Origin: Omphiscola glabra
Taxonomy: Eukaryota > Mollusca > Gastropoda > Lymnaeidae
NCBI GenBank assembly: GCA_964017045.1
Contig: OZ024809.1
Coordinates: 2,046,001 to 2,110,000 of the forward strand
Direction: 5' to 3'
Length of the DNA stretch: 64,000 nucleotides
The notes beneath the pieces are model-generated. The model saw only the letters and a program-made list of their open reading frames with translations, ran no database searches and had not been told where the DNA came from. The position numbers and the translations under genes were made by a program. Shown in pieces: positions 30,501 to 41,300 of the stretch. Each line of letters opens with the position of its first letter. Within the stretch, counting starts at the first letter, position 1.

Positions 30501-32169
30501 TTCAAATGATTCATGGTCTGATGTTTCAGCATCAATAATTAGCAATAAAAGCTCTTTTGTTTGCAAACTTGATTACCTACGTGGTCTAGCTACAGCTGAT
30601 GGGCCTGGAGTAGGCGTGGCCATTGCTTTGTTTACAAAAGTTTCAACACAAATTGAACTATTATTAGAAAAAACTCATGTAAACATGCCCTACTTCTAAC
30701 AGGAAGGAAGTAGGAAGAGTTACCCTTCCTTTAAGAACATAAAAAGTCGGATTAATAGCCACAGGCAACGAAATAAACTATATAAATAAATTTCGACGAT
30801 GTATCGTGGCTTGGCACAAACGTGACCAGTCAAATCTACGATAAATCGAGGCTTGGCACGGAAAGAGTTAAGCAACATTTAAATATCATAATAAAAGTAT
30901 GGCAATACTGAACTATGGTGCTGGGTGGCTGGGCGTCAATCCAAAAAGCTCGTGGTCTGGAGTTCAATCCTACCAAAGCCTAGATAAGCGAAAAGATCAC
31001 TAGCATACCGGGTGGATGGGACTTATCTTTGGATGGTAACTGATCTATGAGAAAACTCTGAATTCAAACCCGGAGATGGTGTCCCATGGGCAGATAACAT
31101 TGACACAATGAATATTCCGGCAACTCCTGCGACTCAACTGGTGCCAAGCTGTATCTTCCACATATGAAGTTCCCCTGGGTTATCCAAGTGCATGGAGAGA
31201 GGCAATTTGCTGTCTAGGGAATCAGCTTATCATCCTAAAGAAAAATCCCAGGCCTTGAGATTTCATTCTATGAAACTACACCATCGTCATCATTGAGGAC
31301 GGATGCCAGAAATACTTAAACAAATTCTCACATAATTACAAAAAAATTATCAATTGTATCCTTTCAGGACTATCACTGGTGGTGGAGGTCATTCCTGACA
31401 AGTGGGTTCACAGCTATTTACTTTTTCTTCTACTGCATCCACTTCTTCTTTACCAAACTTGAGATGAGTGGATTTACCAACACATTTCTCTACTTTGGCT
31501 ACACAGGGATTATTGTGTTCTTGTTCTTTATCACTACTGGTAAGTTTACTACAAGGAGTACAGTAATGCTCCTTTACTATCACTGCTGGTAAGTTTACTT
31601 CAAGGAGTACAGTAATGCTCCTTTACTTTTTGAGATTACTGAACAATAACAAATTTATTTTTTTTAAATAGTGCAATGCAATTTTTTTTTTGGCCCATCT
31701 AAAATAAAAGGACTAAATTATATAAGATTATCTATTTACTTTCATTTTGCAGAACTGTTTAAGAATATAATAATTAAAATATAAAATGTAAAATATACAA
31801 ATGCTGAAATTGTTGATTAATAAACAATTACTGAAATTCCTACTTTAAATTATTGGCGCAGAAAAGATACTCTTCTTAACTTAATTCAATGAGTGCTTTA
31901 AGTCAATGTTTAGATATGTTTACAAAATATCTCACGCACAAGGTTTAAAAACAGATGTGTATTTTATAAACTTGTGTGTGAGAAGTTAAAATGAAAAAGA
32001 AAATTTATTAAGAACCTGTTGCATTAGCTTGAAGCCACAAAAATAGTTAAAAGTTGAATACTTTCGATTCATTTCACTGATGAATTATTTTATTATTGCA
32101 GGATCTATTGGCTTCTTTGCATGCTTTTGGTTTGTTTCCAAGATTTACAGTGTTGTCAAAGTAGATTAA
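12547..32169 (+). CDS. TM9SF2: Transmembrane 9 superfamily member 2
   Basis: Nonaspanin of Golgi/endosome membranes. Coding exons: 12547-12678, 21660-21727, 22427-22526, 22871-22998, 23230-23359, 23644-23789, 25846-25960, 27095-27174, 27454-27562, 27830-27962, 28086-28147, 28328-28385, 28565-28622, 28795-28954, 29299-29450, 29587-29698, 31368-31539, 32102-32169. They sum to 1983 nt, 660 aa plus stop, against 663 aa for human TM9SF2. Residues 1-18 are a hydrophobic signal peptide followed by [12 protein letters not shown], the conserved mature N-terminus. The luminal domain (to about 295) has [31 protein letters not shown] and [16 protein letters not shown]; nine membrane segments follow from [20 protein letters not shown]. 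The loop [14 protein letters not shown] and the end [18 protein letters not shown] are diagnostic of TM9SF2; the terminal KVD fits the KxD/E Golgi-retention motif. Exons 3 and 17 have tandemly duplicated donors (22484-22639, 31529-31626). Confidence 0.97.
12838..13120. other. TM9SF2 intron 1 start: nothing recognisable
   Basis: Intronic DNA with a SINE-like phrase at about 12875-12925 (CAGTGGCGGCATACTTGACT) but no boundaries that can be defined. No coding exon. Confidence 0.4.
13165..13236. repeat. 72-bp perfect-type hairpin (GGCCGCCATCTTGGTTG arms)
   Basis: The arms GGCCGCCATCTTGGTTGCCC and GGGACAACCAAAATGGCGGC are complementary with few mismatches, and the GACCCG/CGGGTC cores surround a short AACTTTTACGTGTT loop. 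The same hairpin occurs at 44865-44936 and 46386-46456, in each case just inside the end of the Mutator-like element, so it is a subterminal structural feature of that family. Confidence 0.8.
13374..15980. mobile_element. Element B of TAGGTAC group, 7-bp TSD (CTAACAG)
   Basis: It starts TAGGTACTTTGACAC and ends GTTATCCCTA, flanked by CTAACAG at 13367-13373 and 15981-15987. Removing it and one duplicate restores the uninterrupted CTCCCTAACAGGGTTTTG repeat of the host element. Length 2607 bp. The minus strand carries remnants of a spliced gene: exon-like blocks 14857-14637 (begins [20 protein letters not shown], one frameshift, good acceptor and donor) and 14530-14312 ([15 protein letters not shown]... 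ending in a stop codon). I recognise no family for this protein. Left arm homologous to element A. Confidence 0.75.
14312..14857 (-). pseudogene. Decayed two-exon gene remnant inside element B
   Basis: Exon 14857-14637 follows a polypyrimidine-AG acceptor and ends at AAG|GTAAGA. Its reading frame shifts once in the middle (after NKTEGMK, resuming with [20 protein letters not shown]). The exon 14530-14312 has a TTTTTTAG acceptor and ends in TAG. The joined phase is consistent. Composition is polar with no motif I can name. It may be the C-terminus of the element's own protein, because in elements B and C the remnants run toward the TAGGTAC end. Function unknown. Confidence 0.45.
16594..16810. 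repeat. ~215-bp palindromic element, ~75-bp arms
   Basis: The left arm (about 16598-16672, with TATGAATTTTTAAAGTATGA and TTCATTTCTCCTTTTTTAA) pairs with the right arm (about 16733-16806) after complementing: both include ATTCATTTnTCCTTTTTTAA and CCCACATTCTG(T/C)GACCCA. It is probably a fold-back MITE. Target duplication not clear. Confidence 0.6.
16931..17191 (+). mobile_element. LINE reverse-transcriptase C-terminal fragment
   Basis: An 86-codon open frame contains [54 protein letters not shown] and [10 protein letters not shown]. This is the conserved region after the catalytic domain of many RTE-like and other animal non-LTR reverse transcriptases. Only this short stretch is preserved, in the sense orientation within TM9SF2 intron 1. 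Dead fragment. Confidence 0.8.
17668..20793. mobile_element. Element C of TAGGTAC group, 7-bp TSD (ATGCCAG)
   Basis: The ends TAGGTACCACAAACTG and CAGTTTGTGGTACCTA are perfect 16-bp inverted repeats, flanked by ATGCCAG at 17661-17667 and 20794-20800. Length 3126 bp. It shares terminal TAGGTAC/CCTA and the 7-bp duplication with elements A and B but little else at the DNA level. The minus strand carries spliced-gene remnants between about 20190 and 18550. It contains internal near-repeats at 18075-18135 and 18420-18475 (AATTATATCAAAATGTAGGG). Confidence 0.75.
18550..20190 (-). pseudogene. Decayed multi-exon gene inside element C (SAP-like segment)
   Basis: Blocks in transcript order: an initial exon ending at 20126 ([13 protein letters not shown], resembling the start of a SAP DNA-binding motif, out of frame with the nearest upstream ATG at 20201); exon 19664-19519 ([20 protein letters not shown] ... 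NNKSWEQ, good acceptor and donor, phase consistent); exon from 19401 ([17 protein letters not shown]); then fragments at 19160-19040 and 19035-18832; and a last block 18747-18550 ending in a stop ([20 protein letters not shown] ... [19 protein letters not shown]). Frameshifts and stops separate them. Lysine- and leucine-rich, coiled-coil-like. Protein family unknown; the SAP resemblance is tentative. Confidence 0.45.
20801..21659. other. TM9SF2 intron 1, proximal part: no gene
   Basis: AT-rich intron between element C and exon 2. The 100-codon frame at 21262-21564 is Phe/Lys/Asn-rich, follows local AT composition and shows no conserved motif. Nothing else seen. Confidence 0.5.
21842..22205. 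mobile_element. Charlie-like hAT non-autonomous element, perfect 8-bp TSD
   Basis: Starts CAGGGGTGGGCAAACTTTTT and ends GCAGTTTGCCCACCCCTG, giving a ~17-bp terminal inverted repeat. The subterminal GGAGGGCCACAT and GAGGGCCACATAAT...GCGGGCCGCAG are typical of hAT-Charlie-like MITEs. The flanking direct repeat ATCTAAAG is identical on both sides (21834-21841 and 22206-22213). 364 bp, AT-rich interior, no ORF. It lies in TM9SF2 intron 2, about 115 bp after the exon 2 donor. Confidence 0.85.
22484..22639 (+). repeat. 52-bp triplication spanning TM9SF2 exon 3 donor
   Basis: The unit TCAAGTTGTTTTTGGTGAAA...CTTTGTACAAGGTAA(A/G)TCCC is present three times in a row (starts at 22484, 22536, 22588). 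The first unit contains the last 43 nt of exon 3. Each ends with a GT donor (22527, 22579, 22631). Only the first keeps the TM9SF2 reading frame; reading on into the second unit meets TGA. Donors 2 and 3 (AAG|GTAAGT) match the consensus better than donor 1 (AAG|GTAAAT). Confidence 0.9.
23790..25845. other. TM9SF2 intron 6, with possible SINE remnant at 25258-25510
   Basis: Two-kilobase intron. Around 24290-24720 there is a degenerate duplication (GTGATGATTGTCATATTGTT / AAGGATTGTCATGATCTTTG with TTTTGTTGCATTGTGTTTTC nearby). At about 25258 the phrase GCAGTGGCGTAGCTATCGCC is a common opening of invertebrate retroposon tails, running to about 25510. Boundaries are not defined and no exon is missing here by phase. 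Confidence 0.4.
25961..27094. other. TM9SF2 intron 7: nothing recognisable
   Basis: AT-rich intron. The open frames at 26186-26374 and 26383-26610 show no family features. A CCGGTATTATAA / ACCGGTAATGAA pair near 26401 and 26560 may be a degenerate inverted repeat but cannot be delimited. Confidence 0.4.
29783..30871. mobile_element. piggyBac-type non-autonomous element (TTAA target)
   Basis: TTAA at 29783-29786 is followed by CTCTTTTCATGCCAGG; the right end, complemented, is CTCTTTCCGTGCCAAGCC next to TTAA (30868-30871). C(C/T)CTTT...TGCCA ends at TTAA sites are the signature of piggyBac elements. The interior 30442-30699 has an 86-codon frame with a serine/aspartate-rich start ([19 protein letters not shown]), like the acidic N-terminal leader of some piggyBac transposases, but the catalytic domain is absent. 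Located in TM9SF2 intron 16. Confidence 0.75.
30915..31310 (+). mobile_element. tRNA-derived SINE, copy 1
   Basis: The head has a box-A-like GCTGGGTGGCTGGGCGTC and box-B-like GAGTTCAATCC spaced as in tRNA promoters. The body phrases ATGGAGAGAGGCAATTTGCT, GTCTAGGGAATCAGC and CATCATTGAGGACGGATGCC recur, with ordinary SINE divergence, in the inverted copy at 37637-38235. This defines a family of about 390 bp. It directly follows the piggyBac-type element in intron 16. Confidence 0.75.
31529..31626 (+). repeat. 49-bp duplication spanning TM9SF2 exon 17 donor
   Basis: TATCACTACTGGTAAGTTTA...ATGCTCCTTTAC is followed immediately by TATCACTGCTGGTAAGTTTA...ATGCTCCTTTAC. The first unit contains the last 11 nt of exon 17 and its donor (31540); the second repeats donor and border (31589). 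Using the second would add 49 nt and shift the frame. Confidence 0.9.
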
Positions 32170-35100
32170 ACAATCGAAAGTCCACAAGCGATTTCCTTCA
32201 TTGCGTTTTCCATCATGATAAAGTGACGCTGAATCATCTTTATGCACAAGTGTTGAATTTGTTTTAGTATTTTTATTCTTTGGGGTATTTAAAATGGAAA
32301 AGCCGGGGATGCAATGAAAATGTATACATCAAAATATAAAATAGTGATGAAATATGGGAATAAAACAAGTTCAAGTTCTCTAAATATTTTAGGAGAAGGA
32401 ATTATATTATATTAACTACCGGCAGTAGTTTGTTTAATGTGTCTCAAAGAGTGTAAAGATTGGGCGGCTAAAAATGTTTTAGTTTTAAAATTGAGAGAAT
32501 ATTAATAGGACGAGATGTAATAAAATACTTGACACTCAGTTTATATGAATATTATTCTTAATTGTCAATATTATTTTTTTTATTACACCAATCGGTAGAA
32601 ATGTGTAAAAAAAAAAAAAAAAAAAAAAAGAGAACTATTTTCCCTTAAAAACATGAATAGTTAATCTAATATTCTATTTTATGCCTCTGGCTGACACATA
32701 ATCATTAAGATTGTTAAGATTTTAGAATTTGATTATGTTAAATTTAAATCCCCTTTGAAATTAATCCAAATGTGAATTTTATGATTTGTGAGGAATAAAT
32801 AATTTGGCATGTTTTAAGCTTTTGTAAATAAAATGCAAAATGGTTGTTTCTTTTTTTTTTTTACTTGAGGGAGAAAATTCCATGATTTGTGTTGAATGTT
32901 TGACCATTCAAGTATTTTTTTGCCATAATATACTCCCTTCACCATAACCAAACAGCAATTTTTTAAAACTTCTGCAGGAAGGTGGGATTATTTGAGCTGT
33001 TGGGGCTCCAGTTGATGTTTGTAGAAGTGAGAATTTTCGCTTGTGTAATATCATGCTTTTATTATTATTTATAGTTTCTCTATGTAATTGTTTAGGTCTT
33101 AAAACTATATCTTAGCAGTAGAATAATAATTCATTAACACAGTAGTGTTCCTGCACATGATTCACATTTATTTTTATATTTTCTTAGAATTAAACTTTTT
33201 TTGGGGTTCTTTTGTAACATATGGTAACATAAGTAATTTTTATATTCCTGAGACAGCAAACTTTAGTAGTTTGGAGTAATCAGATTTTTAGTTCAGTGCT
33301 CAGGGGCTGCCTTTTCATCTCCACCACATATCTAAAGCATGATCTAAGCAAATCTCTTGTGATATATCTTGTGATGTGCTCTTGCCTTTAAACAAAATTC
33401 CTAGTAACTTTGTTACTGGTATAAAACAATTTTTTCATTTGTTCACTCGTGCATAGAAACTTATTTTAAAATTTTGATTTTTTTTTTCAATCACCGATTT
33501 GAATATGAGTATGATTTGAAAGATTTGTTTAAATTGTGTGTATGAAAATGAAATGCAATGTGTGCTAAAACAAATTTTATTAGTTAATGATGTTCATCTG
33601 TGAAAACTGGGACTTATAGAAGAAGTTTTTCTATCTTTTCAAATACTCTGAGGGCAATCTTAACATAAACAGGTATGAATATTTAATTTATGGGAAACAA
33701 AAAAAATCTGCTCAAAATCAATAACTTTGATCCTTCTTTTAAAAACATTTTAAAAAAAAATGATCTTCATATTAACTATGTATACTAATTATCCAGTTAT
33801 GCTAATACTAATATTTATATAATCTGCAGAGAATTTGGATATATTTTTTGTATTATAACTGGGAATGTTCTGAACAATTCAACAAAACTAATGTAAGATT
33901 ATTGCTACAGATTTGATCTGAGCCGTTGAGACAAACACTGCAAATAAAATTTTCATCTTGCTAGCACTGCTTTTGTTGATACAATAATTATTATAAATTT
34001 TGATGTAAATTTTAAAAATATAGGAATCTAATGCTCCTAAATGAGCTTCTTGTCCATGAAAGAAATGTTGCATGCTTTCTGATTACAACTCAATTTGATT
34101 TTGTTAAATGTATTTTTATCAGATTTCTTAAAAATTTAGTAGTCTTTTTAAAAAAAGTTCATAAGTCCGAAGTGAAAAAGATTCATGTATGCTGCATAAA
34201 TTGAAAAGTCATTCCATTATATATATTTATTGGCTTTTTTTTTTTTTTTCTTAATTAAAAAAAGAATTTTTTTTCCTACTGTACCATTCATATACAGTGG
34301 GTAGGCTATCATTTTGTTTAGTATTATTTTATTACCAATACAGTTTGTGGACAAAAGTCAACCGGTTCCTGTTTCTAAAAGTCAAACCACATCCTCAGTT
34401 CATATATTAGTATTCAGCATTCAATAAATCTATTAGTAAACGTCAAATATTCAAACGTTTAACTTCTTAAAGTTAAGGCTAACAAAAGTTACTATAAAGG
34501 ATTTTTTTTGTGGAAAGCAGATAAGATCTCTGAATAATTGATTTGCATTTCCAATGAAAGATTGAACATTCACACTATGCAAAACAAAAAAAATATGCCA
34601 CTTATCTGAATTAAAACCATGTTATAGCATCCCATAGTGGTGCAATCTATAAAAAAATATACATTTCAGAAGCTTACTTTTTGTACATTTGTTCATTCCT
34701 TCATGAATTTTTATATATCATTATCATTTTATACTTAGCTTATTTGACATTTTGCTTAACAAGAGCTTCTCACTGCTAAATTTTAACATTACTAATTAAA
34801 AGGAAATTTAAAAAAGTATTTTAAATCTTTTGTGAGAAGCTCTGATTAAGCACATGCTCTGTGTACATTTAATATTATATATCATGTTACCTGGAAAACA
34901 ATTGTACTTGATAAAACACCTTAATTGAAAAAGTCTCATAAAGAATTTAAATCCTTTAGAAATAGTTTTTGGCAATAGCAATGATTTTTTTTTCCACAAG
35001 ACTTTAAGAACAAATAATGTGTTTTACAGTACTGGTAATTTATTTTTGCAAGTATGTAGGAATAAAAATTTGAGAATGAATGTTTTGAGGGCCAATAAAT

Positions 35101-35304
35101 TATGTTCAATCTTGATTTATAAATCTTTATCTTTTTATTTAAAAATACAAACAAAATTTGCAGAATTTCAATTTAGAATTTCAACTTTATTTACATTATC
35201 ATTAAGTGTGAACTGTAAATATTTGCAAATTTCTGTTGACCAAAATAAAAGCATCAAATAGTCTAAGTTAAAACAATGTAACAAATAATTGAGTGAAAAA
35301 GTAT
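32170..35304. other. TM9SF2 3' UTR and convergent intergenic region
   Basis: AT-rich, no coding exon. AATAAA signals on the plus strand at 32359, 32794 and 32827 give plausible ends for TM9SF2 mRNA; another at 35244-35249 would give a 3.1-kb 3' UTR. A run of about 25 A residues occurs near 32608. Poly-T tracts at 34225-34250 may be mobile-element tails but have no defined body. Confidence 0.45.
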
Positions 35305-35310
35305 TTTATT
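35305..35310 (-). terminator. SF3A1 polyadenylation signal
   Basis: TTTATT on the plus strand reads AATAAA on the minus strand, about 90 nt after the SF3A1 stop codon. It is the first good hexamer after the stop. The plus-strand AATAAA at 35244 faces it. Confidence 0.55.
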
Positions 35311-35398
35311 GATGTCAGTCTGCTATTAACATAACAGTTGAATTATGGGTAATAGCAAATGACATCGAAGGGAAATCCCCTAGACAACTGCAACAAGT

Positions 35399-38300
35399 CT
35401 ACTTTTTACGACCACCTCTTTCCTTCAATTGCAACTGTACTGTGGCACCATTCATGAAATTATAGTAGGCCAAGCTGTTGGAATCCTTAATAAACATGCC
35501 CTGGGAAAAAATATTAAAGCCAGTTAGATATAAATTAAGGTGATTTATTTTTTTCCCATCTGATGAAAAGTATATTTTTGCAGGGAACATAAAAATTGAC
35601 AGACTTGTTCCTGTCCATAAATATAACAAGGCAAATTTATCTTTTTGAAAGTAACTTTATTCTAAATTTTAGGTTAAAAATAAATAAATCATGCTTTGAC
35701 TAAGTATTGAGCTTATCAAATTTTGAATGCAAATTATAAAGGTTACTAAATATAAAAGGGGAAAGGATGGGCGCACAACCTAATATTATTTGACAATAGT
35801 CCCACAATGCTACTATTTATTTTGACAAAAATATAAAGTACCAACCTCAAATTGAAGCTTTTGTTTTCCTGCAGGCATCCCCAGAGTTTCATTAAGTTTA
35901 GCCTTGAGCACAGATACCTACAATAAGAAAAAATGTATTTTCAAAATGGTCAACTGCAACTAATTCCTCATTTGGAGTATTGAATTCTTGCAGAGGAAAC
36001 ATGGCATCAACTATATTTTGTTTAAAATTGAAGCAAGAAAATGTAATGGGGTCTAAAAGTCGTCTTTTGAGTTAACACCCATAAACATTAAAATTTAGTT
36101 TGTGTCTGTATAAGAAACAATTTCATGCAAACTGCCTGTAAAAATAGACTAACCGAATCTGTAAGAGGCAGGGTATATTCCAGCTTCTGGCCTTTCAGGT
36201 TCCATTCTGGCTTGTCTGAAACATTGGGGACTATAACCAGGACCTTGACATTGCCCTGTGTTAATCAATGAAAGGCATGAGAATGTTAAATACAATTATG
36301 TTAAATATTGTTTGTCACAAGTTGTTTTACAAATAGGACCAAACATATTTTTTAATGTGTAAAATAAGTTATACATATTTCAGTTTTGATATAGAAATAT
36401 ATTTTTTAAAGGCTGATTTTAAAAGTATTTGTGTAAGGATATACATTTTTGCATATAAAATTTAGTCAAAGCTCACCTTATGTTTCTGTAAGAAAACATC
36501 CTCTGGAATCAAATTTTCTTCTGTTTTCTGTTTCTTGTTTGGGGGCTCATCAGAAGGTACTGGTCCCATTCCAGGAGGTCTGATGGGTATCTGTGGTGCC
36601 ATCATTGGAGGTGCTGGCTGCATGCTCATCCCCATGGGTGCCATCATAGGTGGGCGTGGCATGCCTTGAGACAGAAAGAATGTGAAGAATTTGGTAACAG
36701 TTATTGAATAATAATATTTTAACAGTAGGTCTTCTCTTCAAATAGAAGAAATAATATCAAGATAAAATTACCATAAGTTTAATTTTGTAATGGAGGATTA
36801 AAAAGTTCCAGATCTGATATAAAATAAACAATAGTTTCATAAACCAGTAGTTTGAAAATGATGATAATAAAAATGTTATCAACAAGACTTACCTGTGTAG
36901 ATTTATTAAAACTATTTCTTATACAAGCACATGTAAAAGATAAACAAAGAAAATTCCTTACCCATCATCATAGGGGGGCGGGGTGGTATAACCATCATTT
37001 GAGGCATACCCATAGGAGGACCAGCCATCATAGGTCGAGCCATTTGGGGAATAGCTTGTGATGGACGTATCTGTTGAGGCGGTGGTGGAGGTGGGATGAT
37101 GGTAGTGGTCACTGCCTGGGGTGGTGGGGGTGGTGGAGCAGAGGCTCCAGAAGATGGTGGTGGGGGTGGCAGGGGAGGTGCCACTTTAGGTACCGCTGGT
37201 CCAATTTTCTCTTTCTCCTCGTCATGTCTGCATTAGAAATTGAAAAGATGTGAAAGTGTAAAACAATAACACATTTTTATTATCATTTAATTGGATCATT
37301 TGTACACACCCTTAACAAAATAACATGACTATTCTAAAGCACCACAAATTAAAACAACTATTCTAAAGCACCACAAATTAAAACAACTATTCTAAAGCAC
37401 CACAAATTAAAACAATTCAACAAAAGGATCGATTGATTTTTTCCACTCATTATTAAAATAAAGAACATGCTTTTATAGTCTTAGTAGTTGCTTTTGCAGT
37501 TGATTACTTTTCAAACAACATGATCAGTGATTTAAAATTTGAACAGTTTACCCGTTTTCATTTTCAGTTCCTCTGTGTTGATTTATCATGAAAAGATTCT
37601 GACCATAGATGTAGTGATAATTAAGTTTTTTTTAACTGGCATCCGTCCGTCACAATGTGATGATGGTGTACACTTTGCAGGACCAAATCACAATGCTTGG
37701 AATTTTTTCTTAAAGACTATATGCTGGTTCCCTAGACAGCAAATCGCCTCTCCCCATGCAACTGGATAGCCCAAGGACACCATACATGGATGATACAGCT
37801 TGGCTCTAGTTGCATAGCAGGAGTTGGAATTTTTCATTGTATTAATGTATCCGCCTAAGGGACTCCTCCAGGTTTTGATTTCCTTCTCTTACGTGAGTAG
37901 CCATCCAAGCTTTACGGGTCCCATCTCTTAGATGAGTTGCCATCCAAACTTTACGGCTCCCATCTCTTAGATGAGTTGCCATCCAAACTTTACGGCTCCC
38001 ATCTCTTAGATGAGTTGCCATCCAAACTTTACGGCTCCCATCTCTTAGATGAGTTGCCATCCAAACTTTACGGCTCCCATCTCTTAGATGAGTTGCCATC
38101 CAAACTTTACGGCTCCCATCAACCCGGGGTGCTGGTGTTATTTTTTTGCTTGACTTGGTCTTTGTCAGGGGATTGAACTCTTGATTACAAGCTTGGGATT
38201 ATCTCAGTTTACAACACTTGACCACCCAGTCACCCATAGTTATTAATTAATAGTACAACTAAAAATAGCCTCTATGAGTTATAACATAGTTACTACAGCA

Positions 38301-41300
38301 TACCAGCTTTCACCCTGGGACATAGAGTATGATTTTAGAAATATTACGAGTTGATTTTTACACAAGTTGATTTTGACACCGACATTGTTTTCTAAGAAGA
38401 ACATGTTGATCACCAGTACCTTCTTCATCTTCATATATTACAAAATGCTTTTGAAAGTAATATGTTGCTTTTTTAAATGTCAAAGGACATTTTTTTATAC
38501 AGCAGTGACATGGAATTTAAAATAGTTACCAATACTTACACTAAGCCCTTTGCCCTATGTATAGTTGCAATCTGCTCCTCAATGGAAATATTTTCTCTCG
38601 CCAGTTGGGAGACTTTCTCCATAGATGCTGTGTGTCCATCCCAAACAACTTTGGTCTCTTTCTTTTCTTCTTCACCTATCTGAAAATGTACACCATTTTA
38701 CAGTGTTACTGTTTTAATTACCAAGCATGAAAAGAATTTCATAGCATAAAAAATTGTTTTAAAACACAGCCTAATGCAAAATAGACTTGAAATTATGGTG
38801 AGACACTACTATAAACAATCAATAAAATATGAAGTAAAAATTCAGCCATAGAGCAATCACTGAGCAAAAAAAAAAAAAATGAATGAAAAGATTCAATCTT
38901 TCCACATGATTATATTATAATTGTTTTAAACCACTTATTCAGTTTTTTGTATCTTAATGATTGGTGTCATGTTTACCTTATCAGATCTATTTCAGGACCT
39001 TACCTTTTTACCAATCTGTGTCTCCTCAGTACCAATACCAAAAATATCGGTACGTCTCTCTGCCAGCTGTTTCAGATTGGAATCAATGGCAGAACCAGGA
39101 GCGAACACCTCCTCCTGGTCAGATTTATCTGCAATGGAGCGCTGACGATTCTCCATCCATTTTGGATCCAGCAAACCTGTACAAGTGATTTATAAAACAT
39201 TTTTACGCTTATTATAAAACCTTCCTTCAATAATCTTTCTAAGAAGAATGATATTCATGACCAATGTGTATATAAATATATAGTGCCTAACAGAACAATT
39301 AATTTTATAGCTAATGTTTCACATTGCTTTGAGGCACTTAAGCCACAACATAAAATCTTACACTAGACACATGGTAGCTGTTCACTTCCCAAAGCACATA
39401 TGCCACAACATGACATCTTACACCAAACACATGGTAGATGTCCACTGAGGACAAAACATGACATCTTACACCAGACACATGGTAGATGTCCACTTACCAA
39501 TACGCATGTGTTCTTGCACCTTATGAGCAGGAATCTTCTCTCCTGTGATAGGGGAGATCATGAACTCATCTGATCTTGGCTCTGGTGGTGGGGCAGGCTT
39601 AGCTGCAGAAGATTTTAAAATTAAGATGTTTATTTAAAGAATGCTAAATTAGTTAATGACATATATATACAAATTTGGAACTTGATGACAATGATATAAG
39701 TAAGATTTTGTGGCTCTTCTCACATATTTTATAAAGGTATTAAAATGTGTATCATGCAAGAGGCATTTATATATGTATTAAAATTAGTATCATGCAACTT
39801 TGAAATGTTGTGCCCTTTTAGTGCATCAGTTAAAAACTAAGTATTCAATATCTTTTCAATACAAATAAGAAACTTGTATCAACTTTTTATATAATTATGT
39901 TTTTTTAAACCTCTAAATTTAAATTTAAAAAAAAAACTAACCCTTGGGGTTGTAGTCTCTCTTGATGATCACCTGTTCTGGTGTAGGTGGAAGAGGGGGT
40001 GGGGGAGCCTCCTTTGGTGGTGGAGGAGGTGGGGGTGGAGGAGCCAGTCTTCCTCTATGAGGCTCCTCATCTTCATCTGATTCTTCTTCTGACTCTTCCA
40101 TGTCCTTGAAATAGTCAACAGAAAAAATTCAGTCTTTGCCTATCTCCCCATCATTAACTTACAAAATAAATGTATAATGAGAAATTAGAACAAAAATTCC
40201 AGAGTTCATTACACTAAAACTTGCAATTTAAGCCCAAATTTCTTGTTCTTCTAATGCCTGCTTTCACTTTGGAGGCATAATGGAAAAAAACTGTCAATCT
40301 ACCCCTAGGTTTGAGTCCTCCTGAAGATTCATGCAGTGGATTTTAAGTGTATCCTTGACACCACTGATCCACGGTCGGGGTGGTCTTGCCCTGGCCCTAT
40401 TAATGTTTTTATGTCTGCTATTTTTGAATGCATTCTGACCAACAAATTTGCCAATGGGGCCATAAACAGTTTTACTGACATGGCACAACCATTTTTCATT
40501 TCCTGGTTCTCAATGTTGTGATTTCTCATTTTAGCAGTTGATTGCCTTAACCATGTCATCTCTCAGGGAAGATTTTTCACCAGTTTTATTCAGATCCCAG
40601 GTCTGGAACTGGTAAATAGGGCTGGAATGATAGTAGTGTTTAACCTGACCTTGGTCTTTATTCTTGGGTGCATTAGAAGTTGTGTTACTTGGTAGCTGAT
40701 TGCATTTGCCTTTTGCAGACTAATCTTTATCTCTCTGTCTATTCCTCTCACCTCCCCCCAGTAAAAAACGTACCCGATATTTTAATGACTGGCATTTTCT
40801 TGTCAAAGGTTTAAATATTAAACAATTTCATGGAATTAGAAAAATTACCTGAGTGGTATTCTCAGTCTGTTGCCTTCCTCTGCCAAGTTCTCGTTCATCA
40901 TCATCTGATTCCTCATCATCTTCCTCTCCTTCAGACTCAACTTCCATCTCAACTGCATCATCAATCTGAAATGAGAATTTAAAGCCATTAACATTATTTT
41001 AAAGGTGTAAAAGATGTGAGACCACTAAAAATTTCCAGATCTGTTTTTCCATTATAATAAATGACTTCCTTGCCTTGTTTGTTAAATGTCTATATTTTAA
41101 AACTCAAAGTAGTATCACAATAAGAAATAACATTATCTGAATGAAAATCATGTGACCACCAAAATTTTTGTACCAGAGAAAACAGTAAATGCTACCCCAT
41201 TTTTGCTTCCATAATTTGTGAGCTTAAGATAAAAACATTACACAAATTTGACCTACAGGTATTTCTCCTCTTACAAATCGCTCCATCTGCAAGATGCGTG

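Larger units (their letters stand above)
37228..38539. other. SF3A1 intron 14 with repeats and SINE
   Basis: Contains three tandem copies of a ~31-bp AAGCACCACAAATTAAAACA unit at 37331-37420 and SINE copy 2 (37637-38235). No exon. Confidence 0.7.

Noticed and set aside
30442..30699. Alternative TM9SF2 exon
   Set aside because: Lies inside the TTAA-flanked piggyBac-type element, and exons 16 and 17 already join in phase.
37842..38176. MATHLRDGSRKVW and MPSKLYGSHLLDE repeat proteins
   Set aside because: 39-bp expansion in a SINE inside an SF3A1 intron.
40294..40559. Overlapping minus-strand frames in SF3A1 intron 10 as an extra exon
   Set aside because: SF3A1 phases are complete without it and human SF3A1 has no equivalent; at best a retroelement scrap.
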